DNA of 64,000 nt from Magnaporthiopsis rhizophila. Lineage: Eukaryota; Ascomycota; Sordariomycetes; Magnaporthales; Magnaporthaceae. The notes beneath the pieces are model-generated. The model did no database searches and had not been told where the DNA came from. It saw nothing but the letters and a program-made list of their open reading frames with translations. Both the position numbers and the translations under genes were made by a program. This document shows, one piece after another, positions 46,287 to 58,300 of this stretch; within the stretch, counting starts at the first letter, position 1, and every line of letters starts with the position of its first letter. Where the stretch lies: NCBI GenBank assembly GCA_003049465.1, contig PYSS01000055.1, positions 179,907 to 243,906 on the forward strand, in the 5' to 3' direction.

Positions 46287-47594
46287 GATGGCGAGAGGTC
46301 TGGCTTGGGAGCCGTCCGTCGCGGCGCCAGCGTAGGCAGGCGGATTTGAAGTCGGGCGGGACAGTTGGGTACGTAGGTAGAGAGGTAAGATAGATAGGCC
46401 GAGGTAGGTTCTGCAGCTAGGGGCGGACACTGGAGCGCAGTCGGACGCAGTCGAGCGCTGCTAGAGGGGCGAGGGCGGAGGAGGAGGGCGGGTGAATGGA
46501 TTTGGAGCGGGAGACGGATCAGTCAAGTCCGCCACCAGGCGGGGAGGGCGGTTTTGTCGTGGGTGAAAAAAGTCAGTGCTGGGTGGCAGCTTACAGCTCC
46601 CGCCCATACCCTCAACCATGTAGCGGAGGCACGCGCTACAGTGGGCTGGCCGAAAGCTCCCCGCAGCACGCATATACAGAGATGTCGTTTCGATGGGAGC
46701 ATTTGCTGGCTGCAACGCGGACTTGTCAATCGAGACGACTCCGTCAGAGACGCATGTACCCGCCCCGACCTGGGATTGACATTTGTGCGGCCGAGTTGCA
46801 GTGGTGTTTTGAATTCTTTCTTTTTAGCTTCCGCTTTTGCAGCTTAATTTCTTCTCATTTGTCATGCACCTACTTACTCCTATTAGTTTGTTCCACTCTG
46901 AATGAAGCTTGTGAAATCTTGGATTCGTCTTCTCACAAGTGGCTATAGCGGTCACATGTACTGTTTGGCGGCTATGGTGGCACCAGCACCACCCTGGTCA
47001 GTGCACCGAGGCAGCCTGGGTGGAGCGGGCCTATGGGATAGCTCCTGAGTACGATTGACGCCTGGCGTACAGGCGGTATGACGCCGTCACATGCTATAGT
47101 AGCTGATTCAATTGGGCTGGTTTGGCTCACCGATCCCAAGCCTTCTCGGGCGGCGGCACGGCTCGTCGAGCTGCTAGTACACGGCACACACATCACAAGG
47201 CTGTGCGCTCTTTTCGCTTGTCGTCACCGGCGCAGCACGTGCAGTACCAACAGCTTATGCATACCCGCCCCGTCGCTTCGGCAAGGTACCCACGTCCGGT
47301 CGTCTTTATTTGGTGTCAGGCAAACATCACAGGTGGTCAATTAACTTCGGTCCAGCATCGCCAAGATTCGTAACTCTCGATCAATCAGCAAACCTCGCTC
47401 GTCCTCTGGGCTTCAGTCCCACCATGCGGTCTCCTCTGTCCCACGAGCCACCGTCGCAGAGCCAGCCTGCACCGCAGCCACCCGCCGGAGCAACGGAGCG
47501 CGACCTCGCCTGGACGACCGCGAGGCTGCAATCCCGGCCCTGCTAACCTGGTTGCCGGTTGTCGCTGCTTCCGCCCGCCGCCGCTGCCGCCGTC
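46287..47594. other. Divergent promoter region between rmd5 and the Stb6-like gene
   Basis: About 1.3 kb, no gene seen. Several TAGGTA half-motifs lie at 46374-46410 close to the rmd5 start. Confidence 0.6.
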
Positions 47595-50537
47595 ATGTCC
47601 TTCTGGTTTGCCGGCCCGCCAAACTCCAACTCGCGGTCACCTCCCCAGAACCAACACCCCCGAGAAGACGAGGGCTCGGCCGCCCTGAGACGATTGCCCA
47701 GCAACTCCCAGCGCGATCCTCGCCACGGCGCCCACAACGATGCCGCCACGCCGGCCTCGGTCCCCTGGTCTCCCGCGCCCGGCTCGACTCTGAGCGGCGC
47801 CTCGGGCCCCAGCGACATAGGGAAACCACCCGAGAAGCCACCAGAAAGGCATTCCGACAGCTCCACCTCAGGCCGCAACCTCGGCGCCGCTCCCCGTCGC
47901 CATGTCGTTTTCGCCGACCCCGTGGCCTTCCGGTATCTCGAGGAGGACCCTGCCGTTTCCGTAGTCGAGAGGCGCGCCGTGCTCTCAGGATACGAGCTCT
48001 ACCTCGTTGAGCAGTGGGCTTGCTCGCGACGGTCGCCTACGCTGGTCATTGTCACCTACACGGGCGACCCCAAGCATTCGGTCGTCGTCGGCGTCATGGC
48101 CATACCGGCCGACGAGAAGGACTGGTCTCCCCGATTGCGCATCTACTTCAAGGCCATCCATGACTACCACGCCCGCCCCAAGGAGACGCCGCTGGGCGAG
48201 CTCATGGTCACCAACCTCAGCAGCTTCCCGTCTGCTCTGACCGTCATCCCCGTACCCGACGGCGATATTAAGAAACACCGCGAGGTTTTCATCGTCAACG
48301 AAGACCTCAAGCGCATGGGCTGCTCTGGCCGCTCCGGCATGACGCTCTCGGATCCCACGCCTGCCACGCAGGCCAAGTTTCTACAGCTATACAAGACGAG
48401 CGACCGTATCCCGTTCTTCCAGGCCGTGCTCGAGCTCGTCAAGCTGTGTCAGGCCGCGCTGTTCATCTTTGGCAAGATCGAGCAGGAATATGTCGATGGC
48501 CTGCTCTGCGACGTCACCGAAACCGCCGTTAACAACTGGTGGACCGAGATCGGCTCTGAATACTTCAATATCGAGCCCTCGGACGGCATACTGGGCCCCA
48601 CAACCGTTGCCGCCCTTCTCGGCACGCTCATGGGTGCTCGCAAGCGCCTGAGCTGGTACGGCGCCCCTGTCGGCAAGGACGTCTTCGACATTGAGAGCAC
48701 CAAGCGCGGCATCAACCACTTTCAAAAGTCCTCCAAACTCGAGCGCACACGCCGTCTCGACCGCCAGACCCTCCTCAAGCTGCACAGCGTCACGGCCAAG
48801 GCCGCCACCGGCGATGGCGGCTGGGGTGTTCAGAAAGCTGTCAAGTCCACCGTCGCCGAGATTGGAGGCAAGAGAGGCGAGATGGTCATCGGCATGGTCT
48901 CGGGCGGCCGCGACAAGGGCAATATGGCCGACATCGAGACTTTGGACCTGGACCGATTCATCAGCCTCACGCATGGCGAGCGGGCCAAGTGGCTCTGGCA
49001 TGGAAAGCCCAAGAGGCCGACGCAGGAGCACCCCGACCGCGAGATGGGCAACGGATTGTTCGGCGGGGGCAGAGACGAGACGGCGACACCGTCTACATCA
49101 ACGCCGGGAGGTGCACAGCCCGGGAAGCGCGCACACACGATTTCCACCACCGATGAGCCGACGCTGAGGACAAAAGAGGAATCCGCGACGACCGACACGA
49201 CGCAGTCGGCGCCAGGTCCGCATTCGGCCGGCGTGGCGACCGGCGGGCCGGTCGAACACAGCCCAGGCGAGAAGGATGCGCTGAGGAAGACGGTTTTCAA
49301 AAGGGTGGGAGGCAAAGTTAGCGACGCGCGCTCCGGACTCGGACGTATACGGGACGCCGTCGGTGGCAGCCGTCGCGGACACCATGCGCGTCCGTCGAGG
49401 GACGAAACGGCCGATGCGGGCTATGCAAACCCCAGCATCGCGAGCTTGGCTCAGAGCGCCACCAGTCTCTCCAGTCCCGTGATGGTTGGTCGCGCATTTA
49501 CCTGGAAGAACAAGCCAGAGGAATATTCGAGCGGGCTCCGTTACAGTCAGCGGCCCGCTAGCAGGGCTGGATCCGTCCGCGACTCGAGACGCTCGGAGGA
49601 GCCTCACGAGGACGGACCAGTGGCCGAACCGGCAGCAGCGCCTCCATCGGAGCCCGATGGCAGTCATCTAGGCGGTGCGCCGGCGAAAGAGCCGTCTGTG
49701 GCCGGTTCGGTAGCCGGCGAGAGCGAAGTGCACCCGCTAGCTCATCAGCAACACCTTGCGACCTTTGTGCGCCCGGACGAAGCCCCCCCTTCGTGGCTCC
49801 AGCGACGCCACAGCCTGGCGCTTGCGAGTGTGCTGCTGGACGACCGGCCACTCAATGATGCCCGCTGGCCTCGGAGGTTGTCCTTTAGCGTGGCGGAGGA
49901 TGTGGTGCTGCGGTGGGAAGAGATCCTGGAGTTCTTAGAAGAGGCCCCGTCGACATCCGGCAGCGGGGACGACACCAGGACAGCAATCGCAGCGACGGAC
50001 GGAGATAAAAGACCGACATTGGTGGTTGGCAAGGGCGACGCCGAGGCGGCGCGGGCACTGCTGGCCCAGGTGACCGCGCTGCGACAGACGTCGGAGCACT
50101 GGGCGGCGCGGCAGGTCAACTCAGTAGAAGCGCTGGACCACGAGCTGGGGCGGCAGCGGGACGAACTGGCGGACCTCTACGACCAGCTCCGGGAGGCATA
50201 CGAGCTGGTCAGCAGGCAGTCGGCAGAGCTCATATCGGACGAGCGTGCACGGGCGACAGAGGCGGTGCGCGACGTGGAAGGGCTGGCGCAGCGGCTCGAG
50301 TACGAAATCAACGCGCTCGCGTCCAAGGTGGCCGACGTCGAGGACGGGGTGGGCGAGTTCGAGCGGCAGGTCGAGGCGGTTGAGGCACGGGCCGACGAGC
50401 TCAAGACCCAGCTCGAGACAGAGAGCTGGATGCACTGGGCCGTCCGCACCGTCACGGGCATCGGCACCGGTCCCAACATCCTCACGGCGGGCCAGGGGCG
50501 GCCGCAACGATCGTCGCCCGTGGACCAGGACGGATAG
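47595..50537 (+). CDS. Stb2/Stb6-like protein (Sin3-binding protein N-terminal domain)
   Basis: A single exon of 980 aa; first ATG in frame at 47595 (MSFWFAG). A Ser/Pro-rich leader of about 100 residues precedes a conserved block (about 105-350: YLEEDPAVSVVERRAVLSGY, ELYLVEQWACSRR, GELMVTNLSSFPS, FIVNEDLKRMGCSGR) that matches the STB6-like N-terminal domain of fungi. A second ordered block follows (about 355-490, GPTTVAALLGTLMGARKRLSW). A long disordered middle comes next, and the C-terminal region forms a coiled coil (about 816-945). Yeast Stb2 and Stb6 were found by binding Sin3, suggesting a link to the histone deacetylase complex, but the role in filamentous fungi is not established. Assigned from remembered family features, so moderate confidence. 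Confidence 0.65.
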   Translation: MSFWFAGPPNSNSRSPPQNQHPREDEGSAALRRLPSNSQRDPRHGAHNDAATPASVPWSPAPGSTLSGASGPSDIGKPPEKPPERHSDSSTSGRNLGAAPRRHVVFADPVAFRYLEEDPAVSVVERRAVLSGYELYLVEQWACSRRSPTLVIVTYTGDPKHSVVVGVMAIPADEKDWSPRLRIYFKAIHDYHARPKETPLGELMVTNLSSFPSALTVIPVPDGDIKKHREVFIVNEDLKRMGCSGRSGMTLSDPTPATQAKFLQLYKTSDRIPFFQAVLELVKLCQAALFIFGKIEQEYVDGLLCDVTETAVNNWWTEIGSEYFNIEPSDGILGPTTVAALLGTLMGARKRLSWYGAPVGKDVFDIESTKRGINHFQKSSKLERTRRLDRQTLLKLHSVTAKAATGDGGWGVQKAVKSTVAEIGGKRGEMVIGMVSGGRDKGNMADIETLDLDRFISLTHGERAKWLWHGKPKRPTQEHPDREMGNGLFGGGRDETATPSTSTPGGAQPGKRAHTISTTDEPTLRTKEESATTDTTQSAPGPHSAGVATGGPVEHSPGEKDALRKTVFKRVGGKVSDARSGLGRIRDAVGGSRRGHHARPSRDETADAGYANPSIASLAQSATSLSSPVMVGRAFTWKNKPEEYSSGLRYSQRPASRAGSVRDSRRSEEPHEDGPVAEPAAAPPSEPDGSHLGGAPAKEPSVAGSVAGESEVHPLAHQQHLATFVRPDEAPPSWLQRRHSLALASVLLDDRPLNDARWPRRLSFSVAEDVVLRWEEILEFLEEAPSTSGSGDDTRTAIAATDGDKRPTLVVGKGDAEAARALLAQVTALRQTSEHWAARQVNSVEALDHELGRQRDELADLYDQLREAYELVSRQSAELISDERARATEAVRDVEGLAQRLEYEINALASKVADVEDGVGEFERQVEAVEARADELKTQLETESWMHWAVRTVTGIGTGPNILTAGQGRPQRSSPVDQDG

Positions 50538-51276
50538 GTGGCCTCGAGATTTTCATTTTTGGCTTGAGTGTTTGGTTAATTTCGCTTGTTTTCTTTTTCC
50601 TTTTCTTTTCTCGCCTTGCATTCTGCATTGGATCAAAGCTGCATAAAGATGTGGTGATCGGCCTGCGATGGATACATTTTAGTTTCTTGGAAATTCGCAA
50701 TATTTTTAGTGTTATTGGGTTGGTTCTCTTCTGTTTTTGTCTTGCTAATCTAATATCGCCGCCATGGCTCCGTCCTCTTTTTCTTGGCCCGAGACTTTCG
50801 AAAGACAGTTGGGTGTGCATCGCGTTTGCATTCGCTGGCATACTTTGGGATCTTCAACATCAGCTGCGACATCATTTTTGGGCATTTACTCATGGCGTGA
50901 GGTAGCCAGGGACTTAGCAGCGAGACAGCTGGACTCTCGTGCCTCGTATAACAAATCCTATTTCGAGGGGCACTGAGCCACAACGAACAGTTCCCGTGGA
51001 TGTTTTCAGTAATTGGATATTCCTGTTGCCGGTAGCTCGGTGGTTTAAAAGGAGGTATCTCACTCCAAATTAAACAACCATGCACGGTACTCCGGGTGTT
51101 GATATCACTATCAGCTCAACAACCACCTCTGCCATGGTTTCCGACCTTAAGCCGCCCCAACGTCCAAAATCCGACCCTCGTACCCATACCAATAAAAAAA
51201 AACGCCGGTGCCTCATAAATACCTGGGTAGTCGTGAATGAGCAGGAAGTAGAATGAAAGGGAAACCCAAACAACGA
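50538..51276. other. Convergent 3' region between the Stb6-like and Tma17-like genes
   Basis: No gene seen; T-rich 3' flanks of both genes. Confidence 0.65.
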
Positions 51277-51924
51277 CTAAAGATGGAGGCCTCCATCGTC
51301 GGCATCGTCCTGGTCCTCCTCCAGACCAACCCGCAACCTCTCCTCCAGCGCCCGCCGCAGCTGCTCATCAGTCAAGCTACCACCAGCAGCGCTCGGTCGC
51401 GACGTCGAAACCGCCGGCGCCGCCGGCGCGTCGTCATCCATGTGGACCTGCCCGTTCCTGATGACGCCCGTCTGGATGGTGCCGTCCCGCCACGCCTCCG
51501 ACAGGCCGCCCGTGTCGCCGTTGACAGCGGCCGTGGCGGGCGCAGCGTCGGCAGCAGAACCAGAAAAAGAACCGGAAACAGCCTCTTCCTTTGACGGATC
51601 GGCCGCAACCTCGAACTCGGCCCAGCTGCAGCCGCGGCTCTCGACCTCTTGGCGCACGAGGCGGATGCGCTCGGCCATGCGGTCGATGACGACCTCGTTC
51701 TCCCGGATGGCGTCGACGCAGTCCTGGTCCGGGCGGCCGGGGTCACCGCCACCCAAGGGCGCGGCGGTGCCCTCGGCAAAGGGCCGCAGCTGCTCGTTGG
51801 AGTAGTCGAGGTGGGCGATGGAGTTGCGCAGCTCGAGGACTTTGAGGTGCAGGGCTGAGAGTGGCAGGTCTTTTATTGCCTCGGCGAAGCGGGCGGGTGA
51901 GATTGGCAGAACGTCGGAGGACAT
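51277..51924 (-). CDS. Tma17/Adc17-like proteasome assembly chaperone
   Basis: A single exon of 215 aa, start at the ATG at 51924 (MSSDVLPISPARFAEAIKDL). The N-terminal half is helical: LELRNSIAHLDYSNEQLRPF, then DCVDAIRENEVVIDRMAERI, an arrangement like yeast Tma17/Adc17, which assists Rpt6-Rpt3 pairing in the 26S proteasome base and is induced by stress. The key similarity is two paired helices with the NSI-HL-SN and RENE-V signatures. The C-terminal half is Ala/Asp-rich and disordered, with a short helical segment (LTDEQLRRALEERLRV) near the end, making it longer than the yeast protein. Divergent from the rhomboid gene, 534 bp between ATGs. Alternative: an unrelated conserved fungal coiled-coil protein. 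Confidence 0.55.
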   Translation of the reverse strand: MSSDVLPISPARFAEAIKDLPLSALHLKVLELRNSIAHLDYSNEQLRPFAEGTAAPLGGGDPGRPDQDCVDAIRENEVVIDRMAERIRLVRQEVESRGCSWAEFEVAADPSKEEAVSGSFSGSAADAAPATAAVNGDTGGLSEAWRDGTIQTGVIRNGQVHMDDDAPAAPAVSTSRPSAAGGSLTDEQLRRALEERLRVGLEEDQDDADDGGLHL

Positions 51925-52458
51925 TGGTTGTGGTTTTTCTGTTTGCTTTGGTGTTTTGAGACTGCACGTGTGTGGTGTGGTGTATTCCTGGCTGTTTGCT
52001 CTCACGAGTCTGTGGGTGCAAGTGGGATGCTTGAATTGGACGTTGAAGCTCTGCGGGTTGGATTCAAAATGGACCTTCAGCCGAGGATTGGTGTGCTTCA
52101 ATGATCTGTGAGAATCGAGCACAGTCGAATCAATGTGAGGCGGATTTCAAATTGCCAATTCGAGCCACCACTTCTTCTCATTTGAAGCTGTCTCGAGGAG
52201 GTTCGTCATGGGTCATGGTGGGGTCCCAAGTGCTGTGGCAGGGATGAGCTCAGCTCAGTGCGGAGCTAGCAATTGCATGCGACACCAATCAAAATGCTCG
52301 AGATCTTTTTTCATCACCTCACTTGATTCTCATATTTGCCAAGCAAAAACCATCACCATCATCCAACCCCAGCAGTGGGGGGCGCGTCTTCTGGCTGCAT
52401 CCATGGGCGGAATCCGACCGAGATAACGACGCAGCCGTAGCGTCAGTTGCAACCTGAA
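51925..52458. other. Divergent promoter between the Tma17-like and rhomboid genes
   Basis: Compact 534-bp intergenic region. No gene or specific site identified. Confidence 0.65.
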
Positions 52459-54204
52459 ATGAGCAACTTTTGCGTTCCCAGCCTCGGAGCCGGGCTGCGC
52501 CCTGGACTGCTCTGCCGTGGTGTGCGGACCGCCGTCCGGAGCTCGCTCGGGGGGGCGCCGTTCGGGGCCCTCGTAGCGCTCTCGACTGGGCGATGCTATT
52601 CGGTTTACCGGGCCCGGCCTAGCTGGCTGACCAACTGCAGTCACCCGCCACCAAAGAAGCTGCTATGCTCGAACAGGTCAGCGTCGCAATGCCGGCCGGC
52701 GGTGATGGTCCAGCAGCGCCGACATCTTTCTGGATCAAGTACTATCATTACACATTACGTCGATATCCCGCCAAACTACACCGACAAAGAGGGACTCCCG
52801 TTCTCACGCAAGGGCGAGCTGGCTCAGGACGAGGTTAACCAAATCTTCGGCGTGGGAATCTCGGCTCGCCAAGCAAACATGCTCCTTCGGATATTGCATG
52901 GCCGCCGCGTCGCCGGCTCGCTTGAAGATCCCAACCTGGCTCCGAACACGGCTGCCTTCTCCGAGCGCGAGGTGGACAATGCGCTCGCGTACCTACGTCG
53001 CACCGTGCCTGTGGATGAGATCGCCAACGCCGGCCTGCGCGCCGAGGACGAACTGCTCGCAATCGAAGAGGCGGAAAGATCAGGGCAGCAGGCGCCTGGG
53101 GATTCCACTGCAGGGGCGAGCGCGTGGCAGCAGCGGCTTTTCAAGACGCATACTGGCGGAGACGTGTACGGTGAAGGCGTCATTGACCGGATCCGCAAGC
53201 GGAATGAGGACAAGTGGCGCGAGGAGCTGAAGCAGCGAGAGGAGGAGAAACGGCTCAGGGAGGAAGAGGAGGCGCGTCTCAACCCAGGAGGGCTGGCCAA
53301 GGTGGACGAACCGGCGCCAAGGCAGCTGAGCCCGCGCATGCTCAAGTACGCAGAGCGCGCGACGTCGGACCTCGCAGCACCGCCCGAGATGAGCAAGACG
53401 CGCAGGCTGGCGCCCACGCTCTTGATGACCGTGGCGGTCGTGGCGGGCGGGCTGGTGGCGGCGGACCTCTACCAGGCGCCGCGGCGCGACCAGAGGCTGC
53501 TGCCGGACGTGCCGCCCGCAGCGGCGACCGTCGGGGCGCTGGTGCTGCTAAACGTGGCCGTGTACGCGGCGTGGAACGTGCCCATGTTCTGGCGGTTCAT
53601 GAACCGGCACTTCATCCTCACGTCGGCGACGCCCAAGCCGCATGCGGCGCTGCTGGTGACGGTATCGCACCAGAAGCTGTCGCACCTGCTGCTCAACATG
53701 GTGTTCCTCTGGCCATTCGGGACGCGGCTGCACGACGACCTGGGCCGCGGAGCATTCCTGGCCGTGTACGCCGGGTGCGGGCTGCTCGGGTTCGCGGGCT
53801 CGCTGACGGCGCTGGTGCTGCGGTCGAACCTGGTGGCGTCCACGATGGGGGCCTCGGGCGGCGTGTACGGCATCATGGCGGCCTACTTCACCATCCACCG
53901 GTTCGAGGGCTTCAAGGTGTTTGGGCTGCCGCCGGACCCGTACGACGGCGCACAGGGGCTCGGGTTCCTGGTGCTCCTGGCGGCCAACGTGCTGCTGCAG
54001 TTCCGGCGCAACGCCATGCTGGACGTGTGGTCGCACCTGGCGGGGCTGCTCGCCGGCGTTTTCTACGGCTTCTACTTCTCCGGGCTTGCCGAGGCCCGGG
54101 GCCGCGTGGGAGGCGGCAAGAAGGAATTGGCCCGGCTTCCCGGGGCCTCGGACGAGACGCTAAAATCGACGGCGGAGGATCGTGGAGCGGCTAACCCCCC
54201 ATGA
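52459..54204 (+). CDS. Mitochondrial-type rhomboid serine protease (PARL/Pcp1-like)
   Basis: A single exon of 581 aa with the first ATG at 52459. The N-terminus is rich in Arg, Ser and Ala with few acids, fitting a mitochondrial presequence. A Glu/Arg/Lys-rich helix follows (about 250-275), then one hydrophobic segment (about 317-336) ahead of the six-helix rhomboid core, the 1+6 topology of the PARL/Pcp1 class. The catalytic dyad is S466 in GASGGVYG and H526 in WSHLAG; the HLLLN motif in helix 2 (about 411-415) supplies oxyanion residues. Yeast Pcp1 cleaves Mgm1 and Ccp1 in the inner membrane. Substrates here are inferred. The Gly-rich basic C-terminal tail is poorly conserved. Confidence 0.85.
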   Translation: MSNFCVPSLGAGLRPGLLCRGVRTAVRSSLGGAPFGALVALSTGRCYSVYRARPSWLTNCSHPPPKKLLCSNRSASQCRPAVMVQQRRHLSGSSTIITHYVDIPPNYTDKEGLPFSRKGELAQDEVNQIFGVGISARQANMLLRILHGRRVAGSLEDPNLAPNTAAFSEREVDNALAYLRRTVPVDEIANAGLRAEDELLAIEEAERSGQQAPGDSTAGASAWQQRLFKTHTGGDVYGEGVIDRIRKRNEDKWREELKQREEEKRLREEEEARLNPGGLAKVDEPAPRQLSPRMLKYAERATSDLAAPPEMSKTRRLAPTLLMTVAVVAGGLVAADLYQAPRRDQRLLPDVPPAAATVGALVLLNVAVYAAWNVPMFWRFMNRHFILTSATPKPHAALLVTVSHQKLSHLLLNMVFLWPFGTRLHDDLGRGAFLAVYAGCGLLGFAGSLTALVLRSNLVASTMGASGGVYGIMAAYFTIHRFEGFKVFGLPPDPYDGAQGLGFLVLLAANVLLQFRRNAMLDVWSHLAGLLAGVFYGFYFSGLAEARGRVGGGKKELARLPGASDETLKSTAEDRGAANPP

Positions 54205-55383
54205 GCACTGCCATCCGAATGATGATGCATGCGAGTAGGTATCGGCCCATGCAGGGTGGTTGTATATAGCTGCAGCATGTACTGTAACAACAAATACTAG
54301 ACCTCCTGACGTAGAGCAATGCACTAAGTTGGTCAAGTGAGCAACAGCAGAGCAGGCTACCGATACTAGGCCCCTTGCTGGAGGTCCTGGCGGCGAGTCT
54401 TTCCGAGTCACGAGTGACAGGTGTCTGATCTGGAAGCACAGCCCCACTTTCGACGCATATCATCGCTGGGAGCATCCGCAAGCTCCAGAGCCAGGGTAGC
54501 CCTGGTCCCGCGCTGGAAGTTACGTCACCAACGGCCAGCTCCCGTTTTTTTTTTTTTTTTTTTTTTTGCGAAACTGGGATTGTGTCGTTGGCGCTTGTTG
54601 GTGTTTTGTTTTGGAAGGACCCAATGCAGTTGCCCCATCTTTCAAAGGCAAAGTCTTCACGGTGTGAACGGCGCGTCAAAGAAATTAAATGCGCGTCGCC
54701 TAGCCATGTGTTTCTGACGTGGGCTGATCATGGACTCGATCGCTGCGCGTCGATATTTACGGATCGGTGCAGATCCCTGGCCCCCTGTTTCCACCCAGCC
54801 GTTCTTGCCAAATACCCGATCAGCGGCCAGTCGATCCCCAGATTGAGCTTGTGCTCATTTGCGCAAGATGCAGGGTCGGCATGTCGGGTACTCCTGTTTG
54901 CGAGGCCTCCAGGGGCTCTTCCCACCAAGGAAAAACATACAAATAAGATAGATAGACGCACATGAATGACGGACACGGACATCAAATCACGCCGCGCGTG
55001 CCACTTTACTGGCTGCAACAGTAGCACACAGACGGCCGAGACCACCTGCAAGCTAGCGCTACTGTACATCAATACTCGGCGAGACATATCCGCCACCCTG
55101 GTCACGTCCTACGCGCAAATCCCTCCGTCGTCGCCGCGAAATCAAGGCAAGCGGGTTCCCATCCCTGGACGGTGGGTTGCTGCGCGTGTAGCCCTTGTCT
55201 TCCGTCTTCCCTGTCCTTTTCTCTCTTCTTATTCTTGAATCCAATCCCGTTCTGCCGTTGCTTCTGCGGGTTCTGTCGAGAGTTGTTGGCCTCTCGAGGA
55301 AGTAGTTCAACCCGCCGAGCTCCGTCACTGGAATTTCGACGCGCTTTTACTGCACAACGCGGCAGCTGACAGGGGTCCCAACA
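54205..55383. other. Intergenic region between the rhomboid and PhoD-like genes
   Basis: No gene seen. Contains a 23-T run (54545-54567) and, from about 55190, a pyrimidine-rich stretch probably in the promoter or leader of the next gene. Confidence 0.6.
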
Positions 55384-58300
55384 ATGGCGGCTCCACAGTC
55401 GAGCAGCGGCCTCGCCCGTCCCGATGACGACGAGACCGCTGAGGCGCCCAACCCCTACGCCACCAAGAGCCGCTGGCACCACCAGGAGTCGTCCAAGTTC
55501 GCCCGCCATGCCGCCTCGCACCCAGAGCCGCGTGAGCCCGAGGCCCGCGGTCGCGTCAACGACCTCGCCGACTTCCTCAACAAAGATCGCATGAGCCCTT
55601 CCGAGACCGCTGATGACCCCAGCAAACCCCCCGGCACCAGCGCCAGCGGCCGCCCAAAGTTTACTCCCGTTGTCATCGGCGCCGCCGAGGCCCGTGAGGC
55701 CACCGGCAATGCCGACCACCCGGACATCTATGCCGCCGCTCCGGAGCCCGCCAGCGACGGCAAGGATGTCGCCTGTGGGCCGCTCCTCAACTACCGCCGC
55801 ATGGAGCGCGGCCGCTGGTTCGGCAGTGTCCTCGTCGTCACCCGCGGCGGCGGCGCCACACAACCCGAGGCCCCGACCCTCCTGCTGCGCCCGCTCGGCC
55901 CGCGCCATGCTACGCCCCACGGCGTTGCCACCACCCACGAGGACGTCGCCGCACCCTCGGCCGCGGTCGGGCCCGAGAGGGTTCCCCGCAACGAAGCCGG
56001 GGAGGAGGTGGTGGAGACCAACGCGACCGCCGAGGACGAGGGTAAGGACAGCAAGGACAAGGCGAAGGGCACCGGCTTCTCGTCCGACGGCCCCGTGACG
56101 GACTGCGAGGCGGAGGCGGCGTCGGCCAAGGGCGGCGAGCGTGTCAAGGGCTACTGTCTCTACTCGGACCCGCGCAACACGTTCTGGCGCTTCGACCTGG
56201 ACGTCCCCGTCGGCGAGCTCGAGGGGCGGTGGGAGTACACCCTGCCCGGGCTGCGCTTCCACAGCCGGACCAAGCCGCAGCGGAGCATCTTCCACGTGCC
56301 CGCCGCGGCCGAGTCGATGCGCATCATGTTCCACTCCTGCAACGGCTTCAGCGTTGGGACGGACGAGGAGGCCTGGAGCGGGCCGGCGCTCTGGAACGAC
56401 GTCCTGCGCGTCCACGAGGACCGGCCCTTCCACGTCATGATCGGAGGCGGCGACCAGATCTACAACGACGGCATCCGCGTCGGCGGCCCGCTACGCAAGT
56501 GGACCGCTATCGGGAATCCCAAGAAGCGCCGCGACCACCCGTACCCAGAAAGTCTGCGGCAGGAGTGCGACGACTATTACCTAAAGAATTATATCCGATG
56601 GTGAGTTTTGGCCAGAGCAGCGGCAGCCTGGCACTATCCAGACTAACACAGATGGCAATGCTCTAGGTACTCGATATTCCCCTTTGCAAACGCCAACGGT
56701 CAAATCCCGCAACTGAACATCTGGGATGACCACGACGTGAGCCGCCGCCCTGGCCTGCTACCTATATCCCAAGGTGTGAGATATTGACGCTGACCGGACA
56801 TGGCGCACGCGCGCAGATCATCGACGGATTTGGGTCGTACACAAACGACTTCATGAAGTGTGATGTGTTCAGGGGTATTGGCGGCACGGCGCACAAATAC
56901 TACCTACTCTTCCAGCACCACCTGCCGCCACCAGCCTCGACATACACCTCGGGTAAGCCAACGGAATCTTCAGGACCCAAAGCTCGGACGGAGCTAACAT
57001 GGCGGCCGTTGCTGCACACTCCAGATGCCCCGATCACTGCAGACCCAGCAGGCAACAAGGGAAATGACGCGTCGACGACGGCCAACGATGTCAACCAGCT
57101 CATGAACACTTTCGTGGCCCCTCGCATGACTGAATCGCAGTACATTAACGGAAATCACCCAGGGGTGAGTTTTTGTCCACGTATCCAAGCTCCGCCAAAT
57201 CGGAACACGCAAGGCAAGAAAGGGACTAACCTGTTACGCCAGCCATATGTTGCCGAGCATTCCCACAATATGTTCTGCCGCCTGGGCGCCAGGATGGCCT
57301 TTGTGGGCATCGATGCCAGAACCGAAAGGACACGGCACCAGATCAACTATCCAGAGACGTACGACCTGGTCTTTGACCGGCTGCGACAAGAGCTGAGCGC
57401 GGCGAGGCGCGAGGGAACACCCATCACGCACTTGATCCTGCTTTTGGGCATCCCCATCGCCTACCCGCGCCTGACGTGGCTGGAGAACGTGTTCACGAGC
57501 CCCATCATCGGGCCCATCAAGTTCCTGAACCGGCGCTTCGGCCTGGGCGGCGGCATTTTCAACCACTTTGACGGCAGCGTCGACCTGCTCGACGATCTGG
57601 ACGATCACTACACGGCCCGGACGCACAAGAAGGAGCGCAACCAGCTGATCGAGCGTCTGCAGCGCGTCAGCGCCGAGCACTCGGTGCGCATCACCATCCT
57701 GGGCGGCGACGTGCACCTCGCCGCATTTGGGCGCTTCTACTCGAACCCCAAGCTCGCGGTCCCCGTCGAGCACGACCACCGCTACATCGCCAACGTGATC
57801 TCGTCAGCAATTGTGAACAAGCCACCTCCGGGCGCCATAGCCAACCTGCTGGCGCGGCGCAACAAGATCCACCACCTCAACCACGACACGGACGAGACGC
57901 TCCTCAAGCTGTTCGACAAGGACCCGGGCGAGTCGTCCAGGACGGCCGCGTTCAACCATGTCACCATGCCGAGCCGCAACTTTGCCGTCATCACGGAGAA
58001 CTCGCCGAACCTCGGTAGTGGTAGCGCTACTCCCGCCGCCGCCGCCACCAACGGCGCCGGAACGCACCTGGCACCGCCTGGCACCTCGAACGGTACCAAC
58101 GGCGCCGGGACCAACAGCAGTAACGGCAACGGCAGCAGCACGCATCTCGCCCCGCCGCCAGGCTCCAGCGCAGGAGCCAGCGCGACGTCAGTAGCCTCCT
58201 CGACGCAGTCACAGGTCCCGGGCAAGGACGGGCACTACCCCATCAGCCAGGGCGAGCTCAACTGTGGGACGGGCCACCGGGCGGCTGGCAAGGGCCACGG

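Noticed and set aside
53214..54194. 326-codon plus-strand frame inside the rhomboid gene
   Set aside because: An Ala/Gly/Arg-rich frame offset from the rhomboid frame; the rhomboid frame carries the catalytic dyad.
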